Assembly (NCBI RefSeq): GCF_012910905.1
Contig: NZ_WTVN01000038.1
Span: 1-36,370, forward strand
Reading direction: 5' to 3'
Length of the DNA stretch: 36,370 bases
DNA from: Aromatoleum toluvorans
GTDB taxonomy: Bacteria > Pseudomonadota > Gammaproteobacteria > Burkholderiales > Rhodocyclaceae
The notes under the pieces were generated by a model. That model ran no database searches. It saw only the letters and a list, made by a program, of their open reading frames with translations, and was not told the origin of the DNA. Shown piece after piece: positions 25,765 through 33,737 of this stretch. The translations under genes and the position numbers were made by a program. Each line of letters begins with the position of its first letter. Within the stretch, counting starts at the first letter, position 1.

Positions 25765-27516
25765 ATGAATCAAGGAAGGTCGGCAAGGAAGGCCGGCGGG
25801 GGTGACCCTGCCCGGACGGTCCGGCGAGCGCTGCGCGAGATCCATGACCGGGTCGAGGGCAACATCGATCCCTTGGGCATGGCGGCACCCATCGTGCATG
25901 CGCAGCTGGCGTGGCTCTCCCATCCGCAGGAGCTGGCCGAGCGGATGACGGAATTGTCGAGCGAGCTGCTGCGTCTGCAGTGGCATTCGGCCTGTCGGGC
26001 GATGGGAGTGGCCAGCGAGGATCCGGTTGTTCCCCATGCGGACGATGCGCGGTTTTCCGATGCCGTCTGGACCGACTCGCCGACGTGGGACCTGACGAAG
26101 GAGTGGTACCTCGCCTGCACGCACCATGTGCAGGACATGCTCTTCGACACGCCCGGCCTGTCGAGCAAGGAACGTCGCCGGGCCGCGTTCTGGTGGCGGA
26201 AGTGGCTCAATGCCGTGGCGCCGACGAATTTCTTCTGGACGAACCCCGTCGCGATGCGCAGGGCCATCGAGTCGAAGGGGGAGAGCATCAGGTGCGGAAT
26301 CCGGAACGTGCTCGCCGACCTCGAAGCCGGCGAGATCCGCATGAGCAGCCCGGGGGATTTCAAGGTCGGCGTGACGCTGGGGACGACCGAAGGCGCCGTG
26401 GTCTTCCGCAATCGCCTGCTCGAAGTGATTCACTATGCGCCGACGCAGCCTCGGGTGCATGCGGAGCCGGTGGTGATCGTCACGCCGTGGATCAACAAGT
26501 TCTACATCCTCGACCTGACGCCGAAGAAGAGCATGGTGCGCCATCTGCTCGACCAGGGGCTCGACGTGTTCATCACGAGCTGGAAGAACCCCGATGCAGC
26601 GATGCGCGATGTGACGTTCGACAGCTATCTGGAGGACGGCGTACACGCCATCGTCGAAACGGCGCGTGCGTTCACCGGCACGGCCAAGGTGCATGCCGTC
26701 GGATACTGCATCGGCGGCACGGCGCTGGCGATGTACATGGCCTGGGCGAACCGCCGCTTCGGGCCGGAGGAGGTGCCGGTCGCGGACTGGACACTCTTCG
26801 CGACGCTGGTGGATTTTCGCAAGCCCGGCGATATTGAAGTGTTCATCGACGACGCGAGCGTGCGCTACCTTTCGGACAACATGGCGCGCAAGGGCTTCCT
26901 CGAGGGCAAGGAAATGGCGTCTGCCTTCCGCCTGCTGCGGTCCAACAGCCTGATCTGGCGTTACGTCGTGCACGGCTGGCTCTACGGCGAGGCGCCGGCG
27001 CCGTTCGACGTGCTGTTCTGGAACATGGACGCCACGCGCATGCCGTATGCGATGCACTCGTGGTACCTGCGCGAGTTGTACCTTGAGAATCGCCTGATCG
27101 AGGTGGATGCGCTGAAGGTCTCGGGGCAGCCGATCGATCTTTCCCGGATCGTGCAGCCGCTGTATGCCGTTGGCGCCGAGGACGATCACATCGCCCCGTG
27201 GGAGCAGGCTTACCGGATCAACAATCTCGTCACCGGGGCTCGGCGTTTCGTTCTGTCGAGTTCGGGTCACATTCTCGGGATCGTCAATCCTCCGGTGAAT
27301 CCGCCCAAGCGCAAGTACTGGGTTGCGCCTGCCCGTCGCACCGACAAGGCGGCCGATTGGCGCAAGCATGCCGCCGAGCACGACGGCAGCTGGTGGGATG
27401 ACTGGATGGCCTGGCTCAAGCCGCGTTGCGGTGAGCTCGTCGACGCGCGTCCTGCGGCATCGCAGGCATTTCCGGCGCTCGAGCGGGCTCCGGGTCGATA
27501 CGTGCTGGAGCGCTGA
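25765..27516 (+). CDS. phaC: Class I poly(3-hydroxyalkanoate) synthase family protein
   Basis: 583 aa, near the usual class I length (about 590). It has the PhaC N-terminal domain (TKEWYLACTHHVQDML, KWLNAVAPTNFFWTNPVAM) and an alpha/beta hydrolase core. The lipase-like box is GYCIGG with Cys315, acid Asp473 in EDDHIAP and His502 in SSGHILGIVNPP: the full Cys-Asp-His triad. It polymerises 3-hydroxyacyl-CoA into storage granules. No phaA, phaB or phasin genes are nearby. Its partner is a beta-CASP gene next to usp, as in low-oxygen-induced loci of other betaproteobacteria, so it may be a second, anaerobic PhaC. Confidence 0.9.
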   Translation: MNQGRSARKAGGGDPARTVRRALREIHDRVEGNIDPLGMAAPIVHAQLAWLSHPQELAERMTELSSELLRLQWHSACRAMGVASEDPVVPHADDARFSDAVWTDSPTWDLTKEWYLACTHHVQDMLFDTPGLSSKERRRAAFWWRKWLNAVAPTNFFWTNPVAMRRAIESKGESIRCGIRNVLADLEAGEIRMSSPGDFKVGVTLGTTEGAVVFRNRLLEVIHYAPTQPRVHAEPVVIVTPWINKFYILDLTPKKSMVRHLLDQGLDVFITSWKNPDAAMRDVTFDSYLEDGVHAIVETARAFTGTAKVHAVGYCIGGTALAMYMAWANRRFGPEEVPVADWTLFATLVDFRKPGDIEVFIDDASVRYLSDNMARKGFLEGKEMASAFRLLRSNSLIWRYVVHGWLYGEAPAPFDVLFWNMDATRMPYAMHSWYLRELYLENRLIEVDALKVSGQPIDLSRIVQPLYAVGAEDDHIAPWEQAYRINNLVTGARRFVLSSSGHILGIVNPPVNPPKRKYWVAPARRTDKAADWRKHAAEHDGSWWDDWMAWLKPRCGELVDARPAASQAFPALERAPGRYVLER

Positions 27517-27520
27517 TCGG

Positions 27521-27539
27521 CGATCCGGCTGCCGGATCG
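27521..27539. terminator. Hairpin just after phaC
   Basis: CGATCCGGC-T-GCCGGATCG is a perfect inverted repeat starting 4 nt after the phaC stop (8 usable base pairs, CTG loop). There is no T-tract, so terminator function is uncertain; it may stabilise the 3' end. Confidence 0.45.
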
Positions 27540-27562
27540 GGGTAGCGCGGGCCTTGCCTCGA

Positions 27563-27576
27563 TTGATGCGAGTCAA
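27563..27576. promoter_or_regulatory. FNR-type box in a convergent intergenic region
   Basis: TTGAT-GCGA-GTCAA is a good FNR/Dnr dyad, yet it lies between the 3' ends of phaC and the Dnr-like gene, where no promoter is expected. A CAGAAT (27599-27604) is correctly spaced to act as a -10 for a plus-strand transcript starting near 27611, which would run antisense to the regulator gene. Confidence 0.5.
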
Positions 27577-27630
27577 GGTCGCAAGCGGCTTCCAAACCCA
27601 GAATCTCTCCCGTAATCCCGCTCTCCGGGG

Positions 27631-28317
27631 TCAGCCCTGGTGGCGGGCCAGTCGGGCGGGGTCGAGCAGGGAGATGTGCTTGCCGTGTACCGTGATGAGC
27701 CCCGCCTCGGTCAGGTCGTGAAAGATGCGCGAAAGGGTTTCAGGCGTGAGATTGAGCCGCGAGGCGATGACCTGCTTGCTGGTCGGCAGTGCGATGTCGC
27801 GTGTGCCCTCGCTTTCGCTGTCGACCTGCTGCAGGAGGTAGCCGATCACGCGCTGCATGCTCGAGCGCAGCGAGTAGGTCTCGACGTCCTGGATCATGCC
27901 GTGCAGGCGGATCGCCATGCCGGCGAGGAGTTTGCGGGCGAATCCCGGATCCTGGTCGATGAGGTCGGAGACGACCGCCTGGCCGATGTGCAGCAACTGC
28001 GTCGACGTAAGGGCCTCGGCGAAAACCGGGTAGGGGCGGTTGAGGAACATCACCGCCTCGCCGAAGCTGTGCATCGGGCTGATGATCTCGACCACCTTCT
28101 CGTTGCCCTGCGCGGACGAGACGGCGAGCTTCATCTGGCCCGAGACCACATAATAGAAACCATGCACGGGATCACCGCGCTGGAACAGGATCTCGCCCTT
28201 CTCGAGGTGACGTTCGCGGGTGAAGCGGGCAACGCGGTCGATCTCCTCTGCGGACAGTTCGCTGAAGAAGGAAACTTGTCGCAGTGTGGCGGGAATATCG
28301 ACTGGACGATTGGACAT
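27631..28317 (-). CDS. Crp/Fnr-family regulator, Dnr-like (cysteine-free)
   Basis: 228 aa. An N-terminal cyclic-nucleotide-binding-like beta barrel (about 15-125), a dimer helix and a C-terminal HTH (TSKQVIASRLNLTPETLSRIFHDL, 179-202). The recognition helix carries Glu193-x2-Ser196-Arg197, the FNR pattern for TTGAT half-sites. There is no cysteine anywhere, so it cannot carry an FNR iron-sulfur cluster; this fits Dnr/NnrR-type nitric oxide regulators. Divergent from nnrS with only 22 bp between start codons, which supports an NO-sensing role. It would recognise the same boxes as FNR. Confidence 0.85.
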   Translation of the reverse strand: MSNRPVDIPATLRQVSFFSELSAEEIDRVARFTRERHLEKGEILFQRGDPVHGFYYVVSGQMKLAVSSAQGNEKVVEIISPMHSFGEAVMFLNRPYPVFAEALTSTQLLHIGQAVVSDLIDQDPGFARKLLAGMAIRLHGMIQDVETYSLRSSMQRVIGYLLQQVDSESEGTRDIALPTSKQVIASRLNLTPETLSRIFHDLTEAGLITVHGKHISLLDPARLARHQG

Positions 28318-28339
28318 CTCGGACTCCGTAGGGAAACTC

Positions 28340-29656
28340 ATGCATTCTAACCCGCAACCAAACGCGGGCCGTGATCCGGCGCCCCGCCGCCTGTCGCCGT
28401 TGGGCGCCTCAGGAGACAAGGCGCAAGCGCGCACGCAACCGCGCGCGCAACCGGCCCAGGCCTCACCCATGCTCTTTGTCGCGCCGCACCGGGCAATGTT
28501 CCTGTCGGGCGCGGTGATGCTGCTCGTGAGCTTTGCGATGTGGGCATTGGAGCTAGGGGCACGCGTCGGACTGATGCCGGCAATCGGCTGGGTTCTTCCG
28601 CCGGCATGGATGCACGCGCTGCTGGTCACGTCCGGCGTGTTCCCGTTCTTCATGTTCGGCTTCCTTCTTACCGCCATGCCGCGCTGGCAGGGTTACGACG
28701 AGATCGCCTCTGGGCGCTGGCTGTGGGCCTGGCGCCTTTTGGCGGCGGGGTGGGGATTGACCGTTGCGGGCATGCTCGTGCCCGGCATCGCGATCCCGGG
28801 GCTGCTGTTGGTACTCGTAGGCTGGGGCGGGCTGCAGCGCATCCTGTGGCAGGTCGCGCATCACGGGGAGCTCGAGGCCCTGCATGCCCGCCTCGTGTGC
28901 TATGCGATGATTGCCGGGATGGCCGCCGTCCTCGCCTGGCTTGGTTTTGCGGCGAGTGGCAACCCGATCTGGGCGCGCGTCGCGATCGAGATCGCAGTGT
29001 TCTGCTCGCTGCTGCCGGTGTTCTTCAGCGTGTGTCATCGCATGGTGCCGTTCTTTTCGAGCGGCGTGATCCCCGCCTACGTGATGGTGCGCCCCCTGTG
29101 GGTCATGGTCCTGGTCGTCGGCGGAAGCGCCCTGCATGCCGTGCTGGACATCGCCGGATTGCAGTCGCTGCGCTGGGTGGTCGACGTGCCCGCCGCCTTT
29201 GCCGCGTTGTGGCTGTCGCGGCAGTGGAGGTTGGTGCCGGCGCTGAAGGTGCCGTTGCTGGGGATGCTGCACATCGGCTTTCTCTGGCTCGGAATCGCGC
29301 TGACGCTGTTCTCCATCCAGGATGTAGCATCGCTGCTGGGCTACGCGGTCCTGGGGCTCGCGCCCCTGCATGCGATCGGCGTCGGTTTCTTCGGATCCGT
29401 CCTGTTGGCGATGGTCTCGCGTGTCACCCTGGGCCACTCCGGACGCAAGCTCGCCGCCGACCGGCTGACCTGGGGACTGTTCCTCGGGCTGGAACTGGTA
29501 GTCGTGATCCGGGTCCTTGCTGAAGTGGTTCCCGCGGGCTGGTCCGGCTCGGTCATGCTGCTCGCCGTCCTGGGCTGGCTGGGCGTGTTCGGCGCCTGGG
29601 CCACGCGCTACCTGCCGATCTACTGGCGGCCGCGCAGCGACGGTCGCCCTGGGTGA
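28340..29656 (+). CDS. nnrS: NnrS family membrane protein
   Basis: 438 aa haem/copper polytopic membrane protein (about 12 hydrophobic segments) that relieves nitric oxide stress in denitrifiers. Family features include APHRAMFLSGAVMLL near the N-terminus, FFMFGFLLTAMPRW, VFFSVCHRMVPFFSS and HAIGVGFFGSVLLAMVSRVTLGHSGR. The first ~45 residues are a Pro/Arg-rich hydrophilic tail. The ATG at 28340 has a GTAGGG upstream; the 5' extension of the frame is antisense to the Dnr gene and was excluded. It heads an operon with sirB2 (3 bp later) and the hemerythrin gene. Confidence 0.92.
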   Translation: MHSNPQPNAGRDPAPRRLSPLGASGDKAQARTQPRAQPAQASPMLFVAPHRAMFLSGAVMLLVSFAMWALELGARVGLMPAIGWVLPPAWMHALLVTSGVFPFFMFGFLLTAMPRWQGYDEIASGRWLWAWRLLAAGWGLTVAGMLVPGIAIPGLLLVLVGWGGLQRILWQVAHHGELEALHARLVCYAMIAGMAAVLAWLGFAASGNPIWARVAIEIAVFCSLLPVFFSVCHRMVPFFSSGVIPAYVMVRPLWVMVLVVGGSALHAVLDIAGLQSLRWVVDVPAAFAALWLSRQWRLVPALKVPLLGMLHIGFLWLGIALTLFSIQDVASLLGYAVLGLAPLHAIGVGFFGSVLLAMVSRVTLGHSGRKLAADRLTWGLFLGLELVVVIRVLAEVVPAGWSGSVMLLAVLGWLGVFGAWATRYLPIYWRPRSDGRPG

Positions 29657-29659
29657 TTC

Positions 29660-30055
29660 ATGTACCTGACGATCAAGCACCTGCACATCACGTGTGCCGT
29701 CCTGAGCGGCAGCGGATTCCTGCTGCAGGGCATATGGATGATGCTCCGGAGTCCCCTGGTCGATCACCGCGTGACGCGTATCCTGCCTCACGTCATCGAT
29801 ACGGTATTCCTGGGTAGCGCGATCACGCTTGCCGTAATGAGCGGGCAGTATCCCTTCGTCGTGCCCTGGGTCACGGCGAAGGTCATCGGCCTCGTCGCGT
29901 ACATCCTTCTCGGCGCGACGGCGCTGCGCTGGGGGCGCACGATGCGGACCCGCGTGCTGGCGCTGGCCGCAGCCGTAGTCACTTTCTCGTGGATCGTCTC
30001 GGTGGCGTTGAGCAAGAACCCCGCCGGATTCCTGACCCTTACCGGAGTGTTTTGA
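29660..30055 (+). CDS. SirB2 family small membrane protein
   Basis: 131 aa with four hydrophobic helices. It begins MYLTIKHLHITCAVLSGSGFLLQG, has the conserved HVIDTVFLGSAITLAV and KVIGLVAYILLG segments, and ends near SKNPAGFL, all typical of SirB2. Function is unknown; it often accompanies NO and respiration genes. It starts 3 bp after nnrS, and its stop overlaps the next start (TGATG), so all three are translationally linked. Confidence 0.88.
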   Translation: MYLTIKHLHITCAVLSGSGFLLQGIWMMLRSPLVDHRVTRILPHVIDTVFLGSAITLAVMSGQYPFVVPWVTAKVIGLVAYILLGATALRWGRTMRTRVLALAAAVVTFSWIVSVALSKNPAGFLTLTGVF

Positions 30056-30585
30056 TGGCTGATTCCCTGATCCCGACGTCGCCGGGTTTCGAAACTCCGC
30101 TCGAAATGCTCGAAGCCTGCCATGAGCGCCTGCAGGCACAACTGGCCACGCTGGCCCGGCTTGCAGCCTGGCTCCCCGGGCATGGTCCGGACAAGCAGGC
30201 GCAACAGGCCGCGGCCAACGTGATGCGCTACTTCGATGTTGCCGCGGTGAAGCACCATCAGGACGAGGAGGACGATCTGTTCCCCGTCCTGCGCGAGCGT
30301 GTCGACGAGGTCCGGCGTGCCGAACTCGGTACGCTCATCGACTGGATCCTCGCGGACCACCAGCGGCTGTTCGCCGGCTGGGCGCAGATGCGTGCGCGGC
30401 TCGAGTGCATCGCGCGCGGCGAAGATGCCGAGCTGACGCCGGCCGCGGTGGAGGAGTTCGCGGAGGCTTACCGGCGCCACATCGCGCGGGAGGAAGGCGA
30501 GCTACTCCCCGTCGCCCGCAGCGTGCTCGGCGCGCAGGACATCGAGGCACTGTCGGGAACGATGACGGCGAGGCGGCGCCAGTAG
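30055..30585 (+). CDS. Hemerythrin HHE-domain protein
   Basis: 176 aa four-helix bundle. Likely di-iron ligands are His23 (CHERL), His67/His68 and Glu72 (KHHQDEEDDLFP), His102 (DHQRLF) and His142 with Glu146 or Glu147 (HIAREEGELLP). It is expected to bind O2 or NO, or to protect iron-sulfur proteins under nitrosative stress. Its ATG overlaps the sirB2 stop by one base. The company of nnrS and a Dnr-like regulator favours an NO-related role. Confidence 0.9.
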   Translation: MADSLIPTSPGFETPLEMLEACHERLQAQLATLARLAAWLPGHGPDKQAQQAAANVMRYFDVAAVKHHQDEEDDLFPVLRERVDEVRRAELGTLIDWILADHQRLFAGWAQMRARLECIARGEDAELTPAAVEEFAEAYRRHIAREEGELLPVARSVLGAQDIEALSGTMTARRRQ

Positions 30586-30613
30586 CACGCCGCCGCAACG
30601 GCGACAGAGGGGT

Positions 30614-30632
30614 ACGCCCCCGTCAGGGGCGT
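30614..30632. terminator. Hairpin at the convergent ends of the hemerythrin and fnr genes
   Basis: ACGCCCC-CGTCA-GGGGCGT, a 7-bp perfect stem, overlaps the fnr stop (30623-30625). There is no T-tract, so it is a possible bidirectional 3' end structure only. Confidence 0.4.
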
Positions 30633-31369
30633 GGCGATGGCGACGGGTGCTGGATCAGCCGCTTCAGGCCGGTGATGTCGAGAATGCGGATGTGCTTCTG
30701 CTGGACCGCGATCAGCCCCTCGTCCTGGAATTTCGAGAAGGCGCGGGACACCGTTTCGAGCTTGAGGCCGAGATAGGAACCGATTTCCTCGCGGGTCATG
30801 CGCAGGTGAAATTCCGCGGGGGAGAAGCCGCGTGCAGTGAAGCGCTGCGACATGTTGAGCAGGAAGGCCGCCAGGCGCTCTTCGGCGCGCATCGAGCCGA
30901 GGAGGGTCATCACGCCGTGGTCGCGCACGATCTCGCGGCTCATGACCTTGTGGAACTGGAGCTGCAGGCCTTCGACCACGCGCGACAGTTCCTCGAGCTT
31001 GCTGTAGGCGATCACGCAGACTTCGCTGTCTTCGAGCGCGATCGCATTACAGGAATGGGCCTCGGTGCTGATGCCGTCGAGACCGAGCATTTCGCCGGTC
31101 ATCTGGAAGCCGGTGACCTGTTCGCGTCCGTCTTCGAGCAGCACGTCGGTCTTGAATGAGCCCGCACGGATCGCGTAAATCGCCTCGAAGGGATCGCCTG
31201 CACGGTACAGGTGCTGCTGCCGCTTGATCTTGCGGCGCGCGCCGACAAGCTCGTCGAGACGATCGATCTCCGATTCCGACATGCCGAAGGGCAGGCACAG
31301 TTCGACCAGATTGCACTGGGAGCATGCAACCTTGAGACTCGCAACTGTAATCGGCACCGTCGCCTTCAT
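30623..31369 (-). CDS. fnr: FNR/ANR oxygen-sensing transcription factor
   Basis: 248 aa global regulator of the anaerobic switch. The N-terminal CSQCNLVELC supplies Cys16, Cys19 and Cys25, and Cys107 in AHSCNAIALE completes the set for an oxygen-labile [4Fe-4S] cluster. The recognition helix LETVSRAFSKF has Glu205-x2-Ser208-Arg209 for TTGAT half-sites. The ATG at 31369 is chosen by family N-terminus. It is the obvious candidate to act on the FNR boxes at 17845, 24268, 27563 and 31436. Divergent from hemN. Confidence 0.95.
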   Translation of the reverse strand: MKATVPITVASLKVACSQCNLVELCLPFGMSESEIDRLDELVGARRKIKRQQHLYRAGDPFEAIYAIRAGSFKTDVLLEDGREQVTGFQMTGEMLGLDGISTEAHSCNAIALEDSEVCVIAYSKLEELSRVVEGLQLQFHKVMSREIVRDHGVMTLLGSMRAEERLAAFLLNMSQRFTARGFSPAEFHLRMTREEIGSYLGLKLETVSRAFSKFQDEGLIAVQQKHIRILDITGLKRLIQHPSPSPRP

Positions 31370-31435
31370 TTGCACGATAATATCGTTCCTTCTTACATCG
31401 ACCGAGAAGTGGTCAGGCGCCCGGTGGATGGACCG

Positions 31436-31449
31436 TTGATCCACGTCAA
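31436..31449. promoter_or_regulatory. FNR box between fnr and hemN
   Basis: TTGAT-CCAC-GTCAA with N4 spacing. For hemN, a class II start would fall near 31484, 20 nt before its ATG. For fnr the site would lie about 67 bp upstream of the coding start, allowing autoregulation, though no good -10 is seen there. Confidence 0.7.
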
Positions 31450-31503
31450 CCACAAAACTGCGGCTTTTTGAGATCGTACGGAATGCACTCAAGCGATACA
31501 ACC

Positions 31504-32895
31504 ATGACCAGTCAGAATGATCTTGTGTTCGACCAGCAGCTGATTCGCCGGTTCGACATCAACGGGCCGCGCTACACGTCCTACCCGACGGCCGACCGCT
31601 TCGTCGAAGCGTTCGATGCCCGTGCATTGCGGGACTGGCTGGCGCAACGCGGTGTTGGGGGTGTGAGCAAACCGCTCTCATTATACTTCCACATCCCGTT
31701 CTGTAACACGATCTGCTACTACTGCGCGTGCAACAAGATCATCACGAAAGATCATGCACGCTCGGCGAAGTACCTGAAGTATCTCGACAAGGAAATCGGG
31801 ATGCAGGCCGCCGCACTGGGCGGTAGCCACCAGGTCACGCAGCTTCACCTCGGCGGCGGCACGCCGACCTTCCTGTCGCATGACGAGCTGCGCCAGCTCA
31901 TGGAGTCGGTGCACAAGCGCTTCACGCTCGTGCCGAACGGCGAATACTCGATCGAGGTCGATCCGCGCAAGGTCGATTTCGATACCGTGAAGCTGCTCGC
32001 CGACCTCGGCTTCAACCGCATGAGCGTGGGCGTGCAGGACTTCAACGAAGACGTGCAGGAAGCCGTCAATCGCATCCAGAGCTTCGATGAAACCAAGCTC
32101 GTGATCGACTCGGCGCGTGCCACCGGCTTCAAGTCCATCAGCATGGACCTGATCTACGGCCTGCCGCGCCAGAACATCATCAGCTTCAACCGCACGCTCG
32201 AGCAGGTGCTGGAGCTGTCGCCGGATCGCATCTCGCTGTACAGCTACGCGCACCTGCCGGGCCTGTTCAAGCCGCAGCGCCGCATCTCGATCAACGACAT
32301 GCCGACCTCGGACACCAAGCTGCAGATCCTGCAGCTGGCGATCCGCCGGCTGACGGAGGCGGGCTACGTCTATATCGGCATGGACCACTTTGCCAAGCCG
32401 GACGACGAACTCACGATCGCCCAGCGCCAGGGGCGCCTGCACCGCAATTTCCAGGGCTATTCGACGCAGGCCGAATGCGATCTGCTGGCCTTCGGCGTGT
32501 CGGCGATCGGCAAGATCGGCCCGGTGTACTCGCAGAACGTGAAGACGCTCGACGAGTACTACGATGCCCTCGATCGCGACGAGCTGCCGGTCCTGCGCGG
32601 CGTCGAGCTGACGGCCGACGACCTGCTGCGCCGTTCGATCATCCAGGCGCTGATGTGCCATTTCGAGCTGTCGATCGATTCGATCGAAATCGCGCACCTG
32701 ATCAAGTTCAACGAATACTTCGCCTCCGAACTCGAGGATCTCAAGGCGATGGAGGAGGCCGGCCTGCTGAAGGTCAGCGACAAGTGGATCAGCGTGCTGC
32801 CCCCGGGCCGCCTGCTGGTGCGCGGCATCGCGATGGTCTTCGACCGTTACCTGCGTGCCGACCGCGAGCGCGCGCGCTATTCGAAGGTCATCTGA
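31504..32895 (+). CDS. hemN: Oxygen-independent coproporphyrinogen III dehydrogenase
   Basis: 463 aa radical SAM enzyme converting coproporphyrinogen III to protoporphyrinogen IX without oxygen, needed for haem synthesis during anaerobic growth. The cluster motif is CNTICYYC (Cys67, Cys71, Cys74) within YFHIPFCNTICYY; LGGGTPTFL, the YGLPRQ segment and YIGMDHFAKPDDELTIA also match HemN. Length is correct. The ATG at 31504 is chosen because the protein starts there with the typical FDQQLIRRFDINGPRYTSYPTADRF. An FNR box and downstream terminator bracket it as a single-gene unit. Confidence 0.96.
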   Translation: MTSQNDLVFDQQLIRRFDINGPRYTSYPTADRFVEAFDARALRDWLAQRGVGGVSKPLSLYFHIPFCNTICYYCACNKIITKDHARSAKYLKYLDKEIGMQAAALGGSHQVTQLHLGGGTPTFLSHDELRQLMESVHKRFTLVPNGEYSIEVDPRKVDFDTVKLLADLGFNRMSVGVQDFNEDVQEAVNRIQSFDETKLVIDSARATGFKSISMDLIYGLPRQNIISFNRTLEQVLELSPDRISLYSYAHLPGLFKPQRRISINDMPTSDTKLQILQLAIRRLTEAGYVYIGMDHFAKPDDELTIAQRQGRLHRNFQGYSTQAECDLLAFGVSAIGKIGPVYSQNVKTLDEYYDALDRDELPVLRGVELTADDLLRRSIIQALMCHFELSIDSIEIAHLIKFNEYFASELEDLKAMEEAGLLKVSDKWISVLPPGRLLVRGIAMVFDRYLRADRERARYSKVI

Positions 32896-32952
32896 GTCCG
32901 GCCGGTGGCCCGTTGTCGCGGGCTGCCTGGGGCGGGAGAAGGTGGTACAGTG

Positions 32953-32983
32953 CGGGCGTCCTCGGGCGCCCGTTCTTCTTTTT
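32953..32983 (+). terminator. Intrinsic terminator after hemN
   Basis: CGGGCG (32953-32958) pairs with CGCCCG (32967-32972), followed by the T-rich tail TTCTTCTTTTT (32973-32983). Confidence 0.7.
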
Positions 32984-33023
32984 GTGCCCGTCCGCGTGAA
33001 TTTCCCGCCCTTTTGCCCTTGCC

Positions 33024-33731
33024 ATGCCTGAAACCGGTTACATCGCAGCCTTCCTGATCGGCCTTCTGGGAGGCACGCACTGCGTCAGCATGTGCGGCGG
33101 GATCGTCGGCGCGCTCACCGTGAACATGCCGGGCCGCGCCGGGCGGCAGTGGCCGGTGCATCTTGCCTACAATCTCGGGCGGGTGGCGACCTATACGATC
33201 CTGGGCGGATTGCTGGGCGCCCTCGGGACCGTCGGCATGCTGTTCTCGAACGTCCTTCCGGTCCAGATGGCCTTGTATGTGCTGGCGAACCTCATGCTCG
33301 TCGCGCTGGGCTTGTACCTGACCGGATTCACGGGCCTGCTCGCGCCGGTCGAGCGGGCCGGACTGGTGCTGTGGAAACGCGTCCAGCCTTTCACCGCGCG
33401 TTTCATTCCGGCGCGTTCGGTCGGGCACGCCTTGCCGCTCGGGCTGCTGTGGGGCTTCCTGCCCTGCGGCCTCGTCTATAGCGTGCTGACCACCGCGCTG
33501 GTCACCGGGTCGGCCGGGCGCGGCGCGGGGCTGATGCTCGCCTTCGGCCTGGGGACGCTGCCGAACCTGATGCTGGCGGGCATGCTGTTCAAGCGTTTTC
33601 GCGACATTACCCGCAACCGGCGCGTGCGACTCGTGGCGGGGATGCTCGTGCTGGGCTTCGGCGTGTTCGGGCTGTTCCATGCGCCCACGCTCGGCGGAGC
33701 CTTGTGGCAGGGTGTCGTCTGCGAGGTGTGA
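33024..33731 (+). CDS. TauE/SafE-family (DsbD_2-like) membrane protein of cbb3 loci
   Basis: 235 aa with about six transmembrane helices. It contains IGLLGGTHCVSMCGGIVGAL near the N-terminus (a Cys-x3-Cys pair) and GLLWGFLPCGLVYSVL, features of the UreH/TauE-SafE, DsbD_2-like group. These are commonly annotated as sulfite exporter family proteins and often sit beside cco and hemN genes, suggesting a thiol or copper role in oxidase assembly rather than sulfite export; that is inference. It is convergent with the MerR gene, with stops only 6 bp apart. Confidence 0.8.
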   Translation: MPETGYIAAFLIGLLGGTHCVSMCGGIVGALTVNMPGRAGRQWPVHLAYNLGRVATYTILGGLLGALGTVGMLFSNVLPVQMALYVLANLMLVALGLYLTGFTGLLAPVERAGLVLWKRVQPFTARFIPARSVGHALPLGLLWGFLPCGLVYSVLTTALVTGSAGRGAGLMLAFGLGTLPNLMLAGMLFKRFRDITRNRRVRLVAGMLVLGFGVFGLFHAPTLGGALWQGVVCEV

Positions 33732-33737
33732 GTCGCC

